Source: JACVRW01 sp963814095 (GTDB lineage Bacteria > Actinomycetota > Thermoleophilia > Solirubrobacterales > Thermoleophilaceae). Taken from it: a stretch of DNA of 64,000 nt. Location of the stretch: contig CAWFBT010000021.1 in NCBI GenBank assembly GCA_963814095.1, positions 3,487-67,486 on the forward strand, read 5' to 3'. Shown here in pieces: positions 50,320 through 59,640 of this stretch (its first letter is position 1; each line of letters starts with the position of its first letter). Under the pieces are notes generated by a model. It made no database searches. It saw only the letters and a list, made by a program, of their open reading frames with translations, and was not told where the DNA came from. A program made the position numbers and the translations under genes.

Positions 50320-51705
50320 ATGGATTCGAACGGCCATGCGGGCAGCCTCTCCCACGACGCCCTACGCCACCTCTGGCTGCACTTCACGGGCATGGGCGAC
50401 CTGGACGCAGACGACTTGCAGATCATCGTCCGCGGCGAGGGTTGCTATCTCGAGGACGCCCACGGCAAGCGCTATCTCGACGCGCTCGCCGGCCTCTTCT
50501 GCGTGAACGCCGGCTACAGCTTCGGGGCCGAGATGGGCGAGGCGGCAGCCCAGCAGATGCGCGAGCTGCCGTTCGCGATCAACTGGACGTTCGCCCACCC
50601 GCGCGCGATCGAGCTCGCGACCGAGCTCGCGCGGCTCGCCCCCGGCGACATCAACCGCTCGTTCTTCGTCAGCGGCGGCTCCGAGGCAGTCGAGGCCGCC
50701 TGGAAGCTCGCCCGCCAGTACCACACAGCCCGCGGCGAGCGGCGCTGGAAGGCAATCGCGCGCCGGGTCTCCTACCACGGCACGACGATGGGCGCGCTCT
50801 CGATCAACGGCTGCACCGAGCTGCGCACGCCGTTCGAGCCGCTCGTGCCCGACGTACTGCACGTCTCGAACACGAACAGCTACCGGCGCCCGCAGAGCGA
50901 GAGCGAGGAGGAGTTCACGAGCTTCCTGCTCGACGAGCTCGAGCAGACGATCGTCCAGGCCGGGCCCGAGACCGTCGCGATGGTGATCATGGAGCCGGTC
51001 CAGAACGCGGGTGGCTCGTTCATGCCGCCCGCCGGCTACTGGGCCGGCGTGCGCGAGATCTGCGACCGCCACGGCATCCTGCTGTGCGCGGACGAGGTGA
51101 TCACCGCCTTCGGGCGGCTCGGACACTGGTTCGCATCCGAGCGCTACGACATCCGGCCGGACATGATCACGACGGCGAAGGGCCTGTCCTCGGCCTACGC
51201 CGCGATCGGCGCGCTGCTCGTGAGCGACCGCGTGATGGAGCCGTTCGAGCAGCCGGGGGCGATGTTCACGCACGGCATGACCTTCGGCGGCCACCCGGTT
51301 CAGGCGGCGGTTGCCCTGAAGAACATCGAGATCATGCGCCGCGAGCGGATCGTCGAGAACGTCGCCGAGCGCCAGGACGAGTTCCACGCCGCGCTCAGCC
51401 GCCTGCTCGAGCTGCCGATCGTCGGCGACCTGCGCGGCTCGGGCTACTTCTACGCGCTCGAGCTCGTGAAGGACTCCGACAGCCGCGAGAGCTTCTCGAG
51501 CGAGGAGTGCGACGAGCTGCTGCGCGGCTTCCTCTCCCCCGAGCTCTTCAAGCGCGGCCTCATCTGCCGCGCGGACGACCGCGGCGACCCGGTCGTGCAG
51601 ATCTCGCCGCCGCTCGTCGCCGGGACGGACGAGTTCGAGAAGATCGTGGAGGTCCTGGGCGGGGCGCTCGAGGAGGCCAGCGAGCGCATGTCGATCGCGC
51701 GATGA
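50320..51705 (+). CDS. Class III aminotransferase (omega/diamine type)
   Basis: The 461-residue PLP enzyme has SGGSEAVEAAWKLARQYH (about 115), SYHGTTMGALSI (about 150), the Asp motif LLCADEVITAFGRLG (about 255) and the Schiff-base Lys in TTAKGLSSAY (about 288). This layout is that of omega-amino acid:pyruvate and putrescine/spermidine aminotransferases. It should convert a terminal amine to the aldehyde. The start is predicted leaderless, and the stop overlaps the next gene (ATGA). Confidence 0.92.
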   Translation: MDSNGHAGSLSHDALRHLWLHFTGMGDLDADDLQIIVRGEGCYLEDAHGKRYLDALAGLFCVNAGYSFGAEMGEAAAQQMRELPFAINWTFAHPRAIELATELARLAPGDINRSFFVSGGSEAVEAAWKLARQYHTARGERRWKAIARRVSYHGTTMGALSINGCTELRTPFEPLVPDVLHVSNTNSYRRPQSESEEEFTSFLLDELEQTIVQAGPETVAMVIMEPVQNAGGSFMPPAGYWAGVREICDRHGILLCADEVITAFGRLGHWFASERYDIRPDMITTAKGLSSAYAAIGALLVSDRVMEPFEQPGAMFTHGMTFGGHPVQAAVALKNIEIMRRERIVENVAERQDEFHAALSRLLELPIVGDLRGSGYFYALELVKDSDSRESFSSEECDELLRGFLSPELFKRGLICRADDRGDPVVQISPPLVAGTDEFEKIVEVLGGALEEASERMSIAR

Positions 51706-53342
51706 GCGGCTTGAACGGCGGCAGCACGTACGACGCGATCGTCGTCGGCGGCGGGCACAACGGGCTCACGGCCGCGGCCTACCTGTCGCGCGCGGGCATG
51801 CGCGTCTGTGTGCTCGAGCGCCGCGACATCCTCGGCGGCGCCTGCGTGACCGAGGAGGTCTGGCCCGGCCAGCGCGTCTCGCGCGCGTCCTACGTCGTCT
51901 CGATGCTGCAGCCGAAGGTCGTCGAGGAATTGCGGCTGCGCGATTTCGGCTACGAGCCGATCCCGCTCGATCCGGCCTTCGGCACGATCACGCCCGACGG
52001 CGTGCCGGCCTTCTTCTTCAACGACGCCGAGCGGACGCGCGAGTCGATCGCGCGGCTCTCGGCCCGCGACGCCTCGCGCTACCCGGAGTTCGAGGAGATG
52101 CTGGCGCGCATGGCGGGCTTCCTGCGGCCGCTGATGCTGCGCCCGCCGCCGGCGCTCGGCTCGAAGCGCCCCGGCGACCTGCTGTCGCTGCTGCGCGAGG
52201 CCGGCCGCACCGCCGGGCTCGCGCGCCGGGACGTGCTCGAGCTGTTCCGCGTGATGACGATGTCGGTGGGCGACCTGCTGGACGAGTGGTTCGAGTCCGA
52301 CGTCCTCAAGGGCGCGTGGGCCTCCACCGGCGTGGTGGGCGTGTGGGCCGGACCGCGCAGCCCGGGAACGGCTTACAACCTGCTCCACCATGCCCTGGGC
52401 GAGCTCGAGGGCGTGAGCGGCCTGTGGGGCCACGTGCGCGGCGGCATGGGCGCCATCTCGCTGGCGATCGCCCGCAGCGCCGAGGCCTCGGGCGCCACGA
52501 TCCGGACCGGCGCGCCGGTGCGCTCGATCGACGTGGAGAACGGGCGTGCGACCGGGGTGACGCTCGAGAGCGGCGAGCAGATCCGCGCCCCGCTCGTAGT
52601 GTCGGGTGCGCACCCGCGCACGACCATCCTCGACCTCGCCGGGCGCCGGCACTTCCCCGACGACGTGGTCCACGACATGGAGCGCTACCGCTCGCGCGGA
52701 GGCTCGGTCAAGGTCAACTGCATCCTCTCCGAACCCCCGCGCTATGAGGGCGTCTCGAGCGAGGACGGCGAGCGCCTGCTCCGCACCGGCGTGGCGCTCT
52801 GCCCGTCGGTCGACTACCTCGAGCGGGCCTGGCAGGACGCCACCCGCGGTGTCCCGGCCGAGGGCCCGTACGTAGAGGTGGAGCTGCCGAGCACCGTTGA
52901 CGACACGCTCACCGACGACGGCACCTTCGTGATGACGCTCTTCACCCAGTACGGGCCGTACGACGAGGCGGGCTGGCCGGCTGGGTCGCGCGAGGCGTAC
53001 GGCCAGCGTTGCCTCGACATCGTCGCGCGCCACGCCCCAAACGTGAAGGACACGCTCGTCCACTCCGAGGTGCTGGCGCCGCCCGACCTCGAGCGCATCT
53101 TCGGGCTGCAGGGCGGCTCGATCTTCCAGGGGGAGCAGGGTCTCGAGCAGATGGCGTTCATGCGGCCGTCGCCACGGCTCGCCCAGTACGCCACGCCGGT
53201 CGACGGCCTCTACCTGTGCGGCGCCGGCACGCACCCGGGCGGCGGCGTGATGGCCGCCTGCGGGCACAACGCCGCGATGCGGGTGCTCAAGGACCGGCGC
53301 GGCGGCCTGCGCAGGCGCCTGCGCCGCGCCGTCCCTAGCTGA
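51702..53342 (+). CDS. Phytoene-desaturase-like FAD oxidoreductase
   Basis: The 546-residue protein has the FAD motif DAIVVGGGHNGLTAAAYLSRAGMRVCVLERRDILGGACVTEE (about 10-50) and a C-terminal GLYLCGAGTHPGGGVMAACGHNAAMRVL (about 500-530). It resembles the PYROXD2/CrtI-like group rather than true carotenoid desaturases, and no other carotenoid genes are present. By position it should oxidise an intermediate of the amine pathway. The reaction is unknown. Confidence 0.88.
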   Translation: MSGLNGGSTYDAIVVGGGHNGLTAAAYLSRAGMRVCVLERRDILGGACVTEEVWPGQRVSRASYVVSMLQPKVVEELRLRDFGYEPIPLDPAFGTITPDGVPAFFFNDAERTRESIARLSARDASRYPEFEEMLARMAGFLRPLMLRPPPALGSKRPGDLLSLLREAGRTAGLARRDVLELFRVMTMSVGDLLDEWFESDVLKGAWASTGVVGVWAGPRSPGTAYNLLHHALGELEGVSGLWGHVRGGMGAISLAIARSAEASGATIRTGAPVRSIDVENGRATGVTLESGEQIRAPLVVSGAHPRTTILDLAGRRHFPDDVVHDMERYRSRGGSVKVNCILSEPPRYEGVSSEDGERLLRTGVALCPSVDYLERAWQDATRGVPAEGPYVEVELPSTVDDTLTDDGTFVMTLFTQYGPYDEAGWPAGSREAYGQRCLDIVARHAPNVKDTLVHSEVLAPPDLERIFGLQGGSIFQGEQGLEQMAFMRPSPRLAQYATPVDGLYLCGAGTHPGGGVMAACGHNAAMRVLKDRRGGLRRRLRRAVPS

Positions 53343-53808
53343 GCTCGGCGATCACGTCCTTCGAGTGGGTGACCGGCAGGCGGTTGCCCTCCAATTCGAT
53401 GCGTGAGCCGCTCGAGTCGTCGATCAGCTCGAGAACGCGAACGTTCACGCGTTGGTGCACCTTCACCTCGATGCCCTCGCGGGGCACGCGGAAGACGAGC
53501 GCTTTCGCGTGACGCCGGTTGCCCGAGAAGCCGTAGATCGTCGTCTCCGACACGCCCACGAGCATCTGCTCGGGCAGGCCGCTTGCCGCGTCGTGCGCGT
53601 GCACGCCCGCCACGTAGCCACCGGCCGTGCCGATGCCGCCCGCCACGCCGCCGAGTGAGTCGCCGAGGTCCCCGCCGATAAAGCCGCCGGCGAAACCCGC
53701 GCCGGTGTGGCCGCGCGGGTAGAACTCGCCCACCGCCGTCACCGAATCCTCTACTCCCGCGGAGGCAAGCGCCTCGTTGACAACCGCCACCATGTTCTCT
53801 TCGGACAT
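53335..53808 (-). CDS. Unknown protein with glycine-rich central segment
   Basis: The 157-residue protein starts at ATG 53808 (SEENMVAVVNEALASAG). A central Gly-rich stretch (GAGFAGGFIGGDLGDSLGGVAGGIGTAGGYVAG, about 38-70) looks like a glycine zipper. The C-terminal half is beta-rich (ETTIYGFSG..., KALVFRVPREGIEVKV). The product resembles small proteins that describe a pleckstrin-like fold, but I cannot name a family. Its 3' end overlaps the FAD oxidoreductase by 8 bp in the convergent direction. Confidence 0.6.
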   Translation of the reverse strand: MSEENMVAVVNEALASAGVEDSVTAVGEFYPRGHTGAGFAGGFIGGDLGDSLGGVAGGIGTAGGYVAGVHAHDAASGLPEQMLVGVSETTIYGFSGNRRHAKALVFRVPREGIEVKVHQRVNVRVLELIDDSSGSRIELEGNRLPVTHSKDVIAELS

Positions 53809-53875
53809 GGCGCCGTTGTAGCACGGAGAGTCCCCGCGCCGCTCACGCGGCACGGGGACTTCACCCGCTGAGTCC

Positions 53876-55441
53876 CTAGAACGTCTGCAGCAGGCAGAGC
53901 CCGGCCGTACCCGGGTCCACCTTGTATTGCGTCGCCATCTGAGTGAGGAACGCGCGCTGGCGCCTCGACGGCGCGGGCGCCCACACCTCCCGGCCCCTGG
54001 CGCGGGCCGCCTTCGCCCCGCCCGTCAGCCTGAGCACATCGACGCCGCGGTTGCGGTCCGCCGTGTAGACGTAGCCGTCGTGCATGTAGGACGCCCAGAC
54101 GATGCCCTCGTCAGGCCGCCAGTACGCGAACTGCGTCGGGTTCTCCGGGTCGGAGATATCGAGGAAGCGCGTGCCCTCCCCGTACCAGGCGTATGTCACC
54201 GTGCTGCCGTCCACGTCGAAGTAGTGGGCCGAGCAGAAGTTGGCGTTCGGGTCATACGGCCCGCCGATTGGGCGTGACCCCTCCTTCTGGTACGGGTTCC
54301 AGGTCCCTACCGCCCTCAGCCGGAACTTGTTGCCCGGCCGCGAGCGCCATGCCTCGCCGCGGTAGCTGTCCTTGAGCGAGGCGATCGTGAACTGACCGCG
54401 GTTGCGGCACGCCTCCTCGGCGGGTCCGAAATCCTCCTCGGTGGCGAGCAGCAGCTCGCCCTTGCGGTAGCGCGAGTCGCCCTTCGGCGCCGAGCGCCCG
54501 ACGGGCCGCCACGCGTTGTGCTCGAAGCCGCCGTTCTCGTCCCCGACGACGGAGGCGGGCAGGCCGCCGCCCGCGTACGGGATCGGGTCGAGCGGGGTCG
54601 CGGTGCGCACGCGCTGGTCGAACGAGTCGTAGTGCCTGCCGCTCGTGTGGTAACCGCGCGTGCCACCGTCGCCGGACACCCAGGCGATGCCCGCGTCGTC
54701 GACCTGGACGTCGTGCGAGTAGGCCGTGAAGCCGTCACGCCGGAAGAGGTCGACCGGATCCATCGGGTAGGCGACAGGACTCGCAGCGTTGCGCAGGTCG
54801 GTCACGATGATCGGCCGGCCGAAGGTCCAGCCCTGCGCCACGTCGGTCGTCGTGCTCGCGGGACCGCCGGTCCACAGCCACTGGCAGTCGTTGACGCAGG
54901 TTGTGGTGTGACCCGTGGGCAGCTGCTGGAAGGAGACGACCGACAGCGCGCTCGGATCCTTCGCGTCGACCACGTACACGCCGGCGATGTTCGTCGCACC
55001 GTTGGGGTCGGCCTCGCCCGGCTCACGCGACGTCGAGCCCGCGTACGCGCGCGGATCACGCGAGAGCAGCGCGAGCTTGCGGTCCTGGTCGATGTCCATG
55101 TCCTCGTTCTGCCAGAACGTGGAGATCGGGCCCGCGTCGGGGTTGGTGTTCACCGGCGGATCGCCCGGCAGGCGCAGCTCCTCGGCCGTGATCTCGTCGA
55201 GCAGCTCAGGATGCCTCGGGTCGTCGAGCGAGTACGACTTGAGCCCGAAGCGCCCGGTCACGAGCATGACGTCGGCCTCGTGCTTGCCGTAGCTCATGAA
55301 GTTGATCGCCGTGGCGTCCGTGGCCTCCTCCAGGTTGTCCAGAAGCTGGACGTTCTTCGACGCGCCCGAAGCCGGCGCGGCAATCACGAGCAGTGCGGCC
55401 AGCACCGCGCCATAGGCGGCTACTGCACCTCTCCTCGGCAT
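53876..55441 (-). CDS. Secreted beta-propeller protein of the LVIVD type
   Basis: The 521-residue protein starts at ATG 55441 with GGAGGG 5 nt upstream. A signal peptide (MPRRGAVAAYGAVLAALLVIAAPASGA) is followed by repeats with the pattern of LVIVD propellers, e.g. MLVTGRFGLKSYSLDDPRHPELLDE, GVYVVDAKDPSALSVV, TRFLDISDPENPTQFAYW and YVYTADRNRGVDVLRLTGG. Pairs of Cys (CVNDCQW) suggest disulfides. The function of this family is not established. It follows the potA-like gene on the same strand. Confidence 0.82.
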   Translation of the reverse strand: MPRRGAVAAYGAVLAALLVIAAPASGASKNVQLLDNLEEATDATAINFMSYGKHEADVMLVTGRFGLKSYSLDDPRHPELLDEITAEELRLPGDPPVNTNPDAGPISTFWQNEDMDIDQDRKLALLSRDPRAYAGSTSREPGEADPNGATNIAGVYVVDAKDPSALSVVSFQQLPTGHTTTCVNDCQWLWTGGPASTTTDVAQGWTFGRPIIVTDLRNAASPVAYPMDPVDLFRRDGFTAYSHDVQVDDAGIAWVSGDGGTRGYHTSGRHYDSFDQRVRTATPLDPIPYAGGGLPASVVGDENGGFEHNAWRPVGRSAPKGDSRYRKGELLLATEEDFGPAEEACRNRGQFTIASLKDSYRGEAWRSRPGNKFRLRAVGTWNPYQKEGSRPIGGPYDPNANFCSAHYFDVDGSTVTYAWYGEGTRFLDISDPENPTQFAYWRPDEGIVWASYMHDGYVYTADRNRGVDVLRLTGGAKAARARGREVWAPAPSRRQRAFLTQMATQYKVDPGTAGLCLLQTF

Positions 55442-55509
55442 GGGGTCCCTCCAGTTGAGTGACGGTCCGACTGGGGGACCCCTACCCAATTGAGGGGCCT
55501 ACTGCACCT

Positions 55510-56748
55510 CTAACGCAGGACGAGGGCGTGCTCGGGGCGCCAGCCGAGCTTTACGCGCTGGCCGATCTCCCAGCGGTCGTCGGAGCGAGCGCGAATCCAG
55601 TTCTGCTCGAGCGCCATCAGCCGTAGGCCGGGCGCGAGCTCGACGATGATCTGCGTGCTCGTGCCGATGTAGACACGCTCGACGATGGTCCCTTCGACCG
55701 TCGCCATGCCCGCCTCGATCTCCTCGTCGACGGCGATCTTCTCGGGGCGGACGGAGAGCTGGACCTCGGTGCCGCCCCCGCAGTCCGACGGAACCTGGGC
55801 ATCGCACAGGATCCCCCCGGCGAGCCGCACCGCGCCGTTCTCGCAGACGCCGGGCAGCAGGTTCGAGACGCCGATGAAGCCCGCCACGAACGGACCGACC
55901 GGATGCTCGTAGATGTCCTCCGGGCTCCCGCACTGCTGGATCAGGCCGCCGTCCATCACGGCGATGCGATCCGACATCGCGAGCGCCTCCTCCTGGTCAT
56001 GAGTGACGTAGAGGAACGTGATGCCGACCTCGCGCTGAATGCCCTTGAGCTCGACCTGCATCTGCTTGCGCAGCTTGAGGTCGAGCGCGCCGAGCGGCTC
56101 GTCGAGGAGCAGCACCGACGGCCGGTTGACGAGCGCCCGCGCGAGGGCGACGCGCTGCTTCTGACCGCCGGAGAGCTCGCGCGGGCGGGCGTCCCCGCGC
56201 TCGTGGAGCTCGACGAGCTCGAGCGCCTCGGACACGCGCCGGCGGATCTCGGCCTTCTCGACCTTGCGCCGCTTGAGCCCGAAGGCCACGTTCTCCTCGA
56301 TCGTCAGGTGCTCGAAGAGCGCGTAGCTCTGGAAGACGGTGTTGACGTTGCGCTTGTACGGGGGCACCGTCTCGACCGGCTCGCCCTCGAGGTAGATGCG
56401 ACCCTGGCTCGGCTGCTCGAAGCCGGCCACCATCCGCAGCGTCGTCGTCTTGCCGCAGCCCGAGGGGCCGAGCAGCGAGAAGAACTCGCCGCGCTGGATC
56501 TCGAGGTTGAGCGCGTCGACGGCGACGGCCTCGCCGAAGCGCTTGGTCACCCCCTCGAAGCGGATTGCCGAAGCACCCGGCTCGCCCGGCTGCGCAGGAT
56601 CCGTCGTTGCCGAAGCAGCCGGCTCGGCCGGCCGCGCAGGATCCGTCGTTGCCGAAGCAGCCGGCTCGGCCGGCTGCGCAGGATCCGTCACCGCCGAAGG
56701 AGCCGGCTCGGCCGGCTCCGCATTCGTCGACTGGCCGTTCTCGCTCAT
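55510..56748 (-). CDS. Polyamine-type ABC transporter ATP-binding protein (PotA-like)
   Basis: The 412-residue ATPase has an unusual N-terminal extension of about 60 residues built from four 14-residue repeats of the TTDPAQPAEPAASA type (see the 42-bp repeat). Then come Walker A GPSGCGKTTT (about 93), signature ELSGGQKQRVALARAL (about 195), Walker B LLLDEPLGALDLKLR (about 217) and a TOBE domain at the C-terminus (VQLSVRPEKIAVDEE). This is the CysA/PotA class. It energises the PotB/PotC-like permeases encoded upstream, with which it overlaps by 4 bp. Confidence 0.92.
   Translation of the reverse strand: MSENGQSTNAEPAEPAPSAVTDPAQPAEPAASATTDPARPAEPAASATTDPAQPGEPGASAIRFEGVTKRFGEAVAVDALNLEIQRGEFFSLLGPSGCGKTTTLRMVAGFEQPSQGRIYLEGEPVETVPPYKRNVNTVFQSYALFEHLTIEENVAFGLKRRKVEKAEIRRRVSEALELVELHERGDARPRELSGGQKQRVALARALVNRPSVLLLDEPLGALDLKLRKQMQVELKGIQREVGITFLYVTHDQEEALAMSDRIAVMDGGLIQQCGSPEDIYEHPVGPFVAGFIGVSNLLPGVCENGAVRLAGGILCDAQVPSDCGGGTEVQLSVRPEKIAVDEEIEAGMATVEGTIVERVYIGTSTQIIVELAPGLRLMALEQNWIRARSDDRWEIGQRVKLGWRPEHALVLR
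56567..56734. repeat. 42-bp tandem repeat (about four units) in the potA-like gene, REP-like core
   Basis: GCCGAAG(C/G) recurs at 56567, 56609, 56651 and 56693, exactly 42 bp apart, encoding the 14-residue repeat of the protein's N-terminus. The third unit contains the perfect hairpin GCAGCCGGC (56657-56665) / GCCGGCTGC (56669-56677). The 31 bp at 56652-56682 are identical to the intergenic copy at 34.3 kb. Confidence 0.8.
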
Positions 56749-57636
56749 GCGCCTTCCCTCCCGAGCAGCACCTTGAGCCCGCTCTCCTTGCGTCCGAACA
56801 GCCGCGGCAGCAGCAGCGCCAGGCCGATGGAGACGACGGAGATGACGAGCATGAAGGTCCCGATCGCGTTGATCGTCGGCCTCACGCCGAATCTGATCTG
56901 TGTCCAGATGCGCACCGGCAGCGGCTGCGGCGACTCGCCGGTGGTGAAGAACGACAGCACGAAGTCGTCGAACGACAGCGCGAAGACGAGCAGTCCCGCC
57001 GCCAGCACCGCCGGCCAGAGCGCCGGCAGTGTGACCAGCCGGAACGTCTGCCAGCGCGTCGCGCCGAGGTCCATCGCGGCGGACTTCGACCTCGCGGCCG
57101 AGCGATACGAGCCGCGCCCGCACCACGACCGTCACGTACGAGATCGAGAAGGTGATGTGGGCGAGCACGATCGTCGTGAGCGACAGCTCCAGCCCGATCT
57201 GCGTGAACAGCAGCAGCGCCGAGGCGCCCGCCACGATCTCAGGAGTGACGAGCGGGATCAGCGCCAGGATGTTCCACGCGCTGGCCCAGCGCGTGCGGGT
57301 GCGCACGAGCCCGTAGGCGAGCAGCGTGCCGAGAATGGTCGAGATCACCATCGTGATCAGCGCGATCTCGATGCTCGCAACCAGCGAGTCGCGCAGCGAC
57401 TCCGACTCGAAGAACGTCTCGTACCAGCGCAGGCTGAAGCCCTCGAAGTTCTGCAGCGAGCGGCTCGAGTTGAACGAGAACAGGATCACGAGCACGATCG
57501 GCACGAACAGGACCGCGAAGAAGACCCACAGGTAGAGCTTGAGGAAGCGCGGGCGGTCGAAGCCCTTCGGCGGCTTCGTGGGCGCGGCGCGCGGTGCGAC
57601 CGGCGCGGAGGGGCTCTGGGCGACCTCGGTGCTCAC
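56745..57636 (-). pseudogene. Polyamine-type ABC transporter permease (PotC-like), frameshifted
   Basis: From ATG 57636 the protein reads as a PotC-like permease with six helices (LKLYLWVFFAVLFVPIVLVILFSFN ... ISYVTVVVRARLVSLGREVE). At about 57090 the frame breaks. The rest (SAAMDLGATRWQTFRLVTLPALWPAV ... TTGESPQPLPVRIWTQIRFG) continues in another frame to 56745. The break is in the EAA loop. Adding two bases to give EVEESAAMDLGA restores the family consensus and about 297 residues. The other transporter genes are intact, so an assembly error is as likely as a real mutation. Confidence 0.85.
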
Positions 57637-58466
57637 GCCGCCTCCTCCCTGGCCTGGCGCGCGGCGCTACGCAGGTACAGCGACATCCAGATGAGCAGGA
57701 AGGCCATCATCACGATCGTGAGCGCGGCTCCGAAGGGCCAGTTGTCGGAGGCCTGGAACTGCTGCTGGATGAGGTTGCCGATCATCACGTCCTCGGGCCC
57801 GCCGAGGAGCGACGCCGCCACGAAGTCGCCGACGGCCGGCAGGAACACGAGCACGGCACCGGCCAGGATGCCCTGGTAGCTGTGCGGCAGGGTCACGTGC
57901 CGGAAGGTCTGCCAGGGACCGCCGTACAGGTCCTTGCCCGCCTCCATCAGCGAGCGGTCCATGCTGTCGAGCGAGGCGAAGATCGGCAGGATCATGAAGG
58001 CGAGGAAGCCGTAGACGAGCCCGCCGACGACCGCGTAGGGCGTGTTGATGAAGCGGATGCTCGTGTTGAACAGCCCGTTGACGAGGCCGTCGTCGCCGAG
58101 CATCGCGATCCAGGCGTAGGTGCGGATCAGGTAGTTGACGAAGAACGGCAGCACGACGAGCGCGAGCAGCACGTTCTTCCAGCGCCCGCCGTAGATCGCG
58201 ATGTAGTACGCGACCGGGTAGCCGATCAGCAGGCAGATGACGACCGTGGCGAGCGCGAAGCCGACCGAGCGCACCAGGACCGGGATCAGGTCGGGATCGA
58301 ATACGCGCTCGTAGTTCGTGAACTCGAAGCCGTAGATCGCCTCGCCGAGGTCGTCCGTGTAGCCGAACGACAGAGCGAGCACCAGCACGACCGGCGTGAC
58401 GAACAGCGCGAGCAGCCAGAGGCCGCCGGGGATGAGGAACGTCGACGCGAAGCGGTTCTCGTTCAT
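57633..58466 (-). CDS. Polyamine-type ABC transporter permease (PotB-like)
   Basis: The 277-residue permease has six helices (LWLLALFVTPVVLVLALSFGY first) and the EAA loop SLMEAGKDLYGGPWQTFRHVTLPHSYQGIL (about 190). This is the PotB/PotH pattern. It pairs with the PotC-like permease, whose start overlaps its stop by 4 bp, and with the PotD-like binding protein 7 bp upstream. Confidence 0.93.
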   Translation of the reverse strand: MNENRFASTFLIPGGLWLLALFVTPVVLVLALSFGYTDDLGEAIYGFEFTNYERVFDPDLIPVLVRSVGFALATVVICLLIGYPVAYYIAIYGGRWKNVLLALVVLPFFVNYLIRTYAWIAMLGDDGLVNGLFNTSIRFINTPYAVVGGLVYGFLAFMILPIFASLDSMDRSLMEAGKDLYGGPWQTFRHVTLPHSYQGILAGAVLVFLPAVGDFVAASLLGGPEDVMIGNLIQQQFQASDNWPFGAALTIVMMAFLLIWMSLYLRSAARQAREEAA

Positions 58467-58473
58467 CGGCTCG

Positions 58474-59619
58474 CTACGACACCCTGAACTCGGTCCACAC
58501 CTTGTCCCAGGCGAGCCGGCCGTCGCCCTTCAGGTTCGTGTACTGCTGGCCGTTCTCGAGGTCGTCGACGGTCACGTTGATCTCGGGGTCGTCCTTGACG
58601 AGCCCCTGGAACGCCTCCGTGGGCGCCCCGTTGTAGGGCATCGGGTAGCCGATCCACTCGACGTTCTGAGCCGCGTGCTCGGGCTCGAGCAGCCACTCGA
58701 TGAACATCAGCGCCGTGCCCGGGTGCTTCGCGTTCACCGGGATGCAGAAGTTGTCGCTGCCGACCGGGATCCCCTCTTTGCACTTCTGGAACTTGAAGTC
58801 CTCGGGGTTGTCGACGCCGTAGCGGATGTTCACGATGTCGCCGTTCCAGAGGTGCTGGATGTAGGCGTTGCCGCTCGTCATGTTCGTGATCGTGTCCGCG
58901 GAGATGCCGCGCAGCTTCGGCTTCAGGTCGACGAGGTAGTCGAGCGAGCTCTCGAGCTTCTCCTCGTTGACCTCGTTGAGCGGGAAGCCGTTCACCAGGT
59001 TGGACATGCCGATGGCCTCCTGGTAGTCGTCGAGCAGGAAGCTCTTGTCGTCCGAGTCGGCGTTACCGAGGTCGAGCCACGAGCCGGTCATCCCGGTGAC
59101 CTTGTCCGCGCGGTAGCCCAGGCCGGTCGCGTACATGCCGTAAGGCGTCGAGTGCTCGGAGTTCTTGTCGTACCAGGGGTTCGCGAAGTAGTCGTAGACC
59201 GTGTCGATGTTGCTGATCTTGTCCCGGTCGATCCGGCGCAGCAGATTGCCCGAGATCAGGCGCTGCACGTACTCCCCGCTCGGGAAGATCAGGTCGTAGG
59301 CGATGCCGGCGCGCAGCTTCGCGGTCATGGCCGACATCGAGTCGAAGTACGACTCGCGCACCCGCACGCCGTACTTCTTCTGAAAGCCCTTGACGAGCGC
59401 GGGGTCGATGTACTCCGAGTAGTTGAAGTAGAGAAGGTCGCCGTCGATCTTCTTCGCGATCGGCTTCTCCGTGTCCTCAACGCTGCCCCTGCTCGCGTTG
59501 CCGACGCCGCAGCCGGCCAGACCGGCCACCAATGCCATCGCCGCACCGTTCTGCAGCAGGTCCCTGCGGCCGATGCGCCGCTCGAGCGCGCGCCTCAGGC
59601 GCTCGTCGCTCTCCCTCAC
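58474..59619 (-). CDS. Polyamine-type ABC transporter substrate-binding lipoprotein (PotD-like)
   Basis: The 381-residue protein has a twin-arginine-like start (RRIGRRDLLQNGAAMALVAGLAGCG) with a lipobox Cys at about residue 37. The binding fold shows LLYFNYSEYIDPALVKGFQKKYGVRVRESYFDSM, YDLIFPSGEYVQRLI and NFCIPVNAKHPGTALMFIEWLLEPEHA, typical of PotD/PotF. It captures the amine outside the membrane. The exact ligand, polyamine or another cationic amine, cannot be told. It is first in the transporter operon, 21 bp downstream of the TetR gene. Confidence 0.92.
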   Translation of the reverse strand: MRESDERLRRALERRIGRRDLLQNGAAMALVAGLAGCGVGNASRGSVEDTEKPIAKKIDGDLLYFNYSEYIDPALVKGFQKKYGVRVRESYFDSMSAMTAKLRAGIAYDLIFPSGEYVQRLISGNLLRRIDRDKISNIDTVYDYFANPWYDKNSEHSTPYGMYATGLGYRADKVTGMTGSWLDLGNADSDDKSFLLDDYQEAIGMSNLVNGFPLNEVNEEKLESSLDYLVDLKPKLRGISADTITNMTSGNAYIQHLWNGDIVNIRYGVDNPEDFKFQKCKEGIPVGSDNFCIPVNAKHPGTALMFIEWLLEPEHAAQNVEWIGYPMPYNGAPTEAFQGLVKDDPEINVTVDDLENGQQYTNLKGDGRLAWDKVWTEFRVS

Positions 59620-59640
59620 CTCACACCCTCCCCCATCGCT

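Noticed and set aside
51702..53342. Carotenoid biosynthesis gene
   Set aside because: The FAD protein resembles CrtI only in general fold, and no phytoene synthase, cyclase or GGPP synthase is in the window.
56567..56734. CRISPR array
   Set aside because: The 42-bp units follow each other without spacers, lie in frame in the potA-like gene and encode a protein repeat. No cas genes are present.
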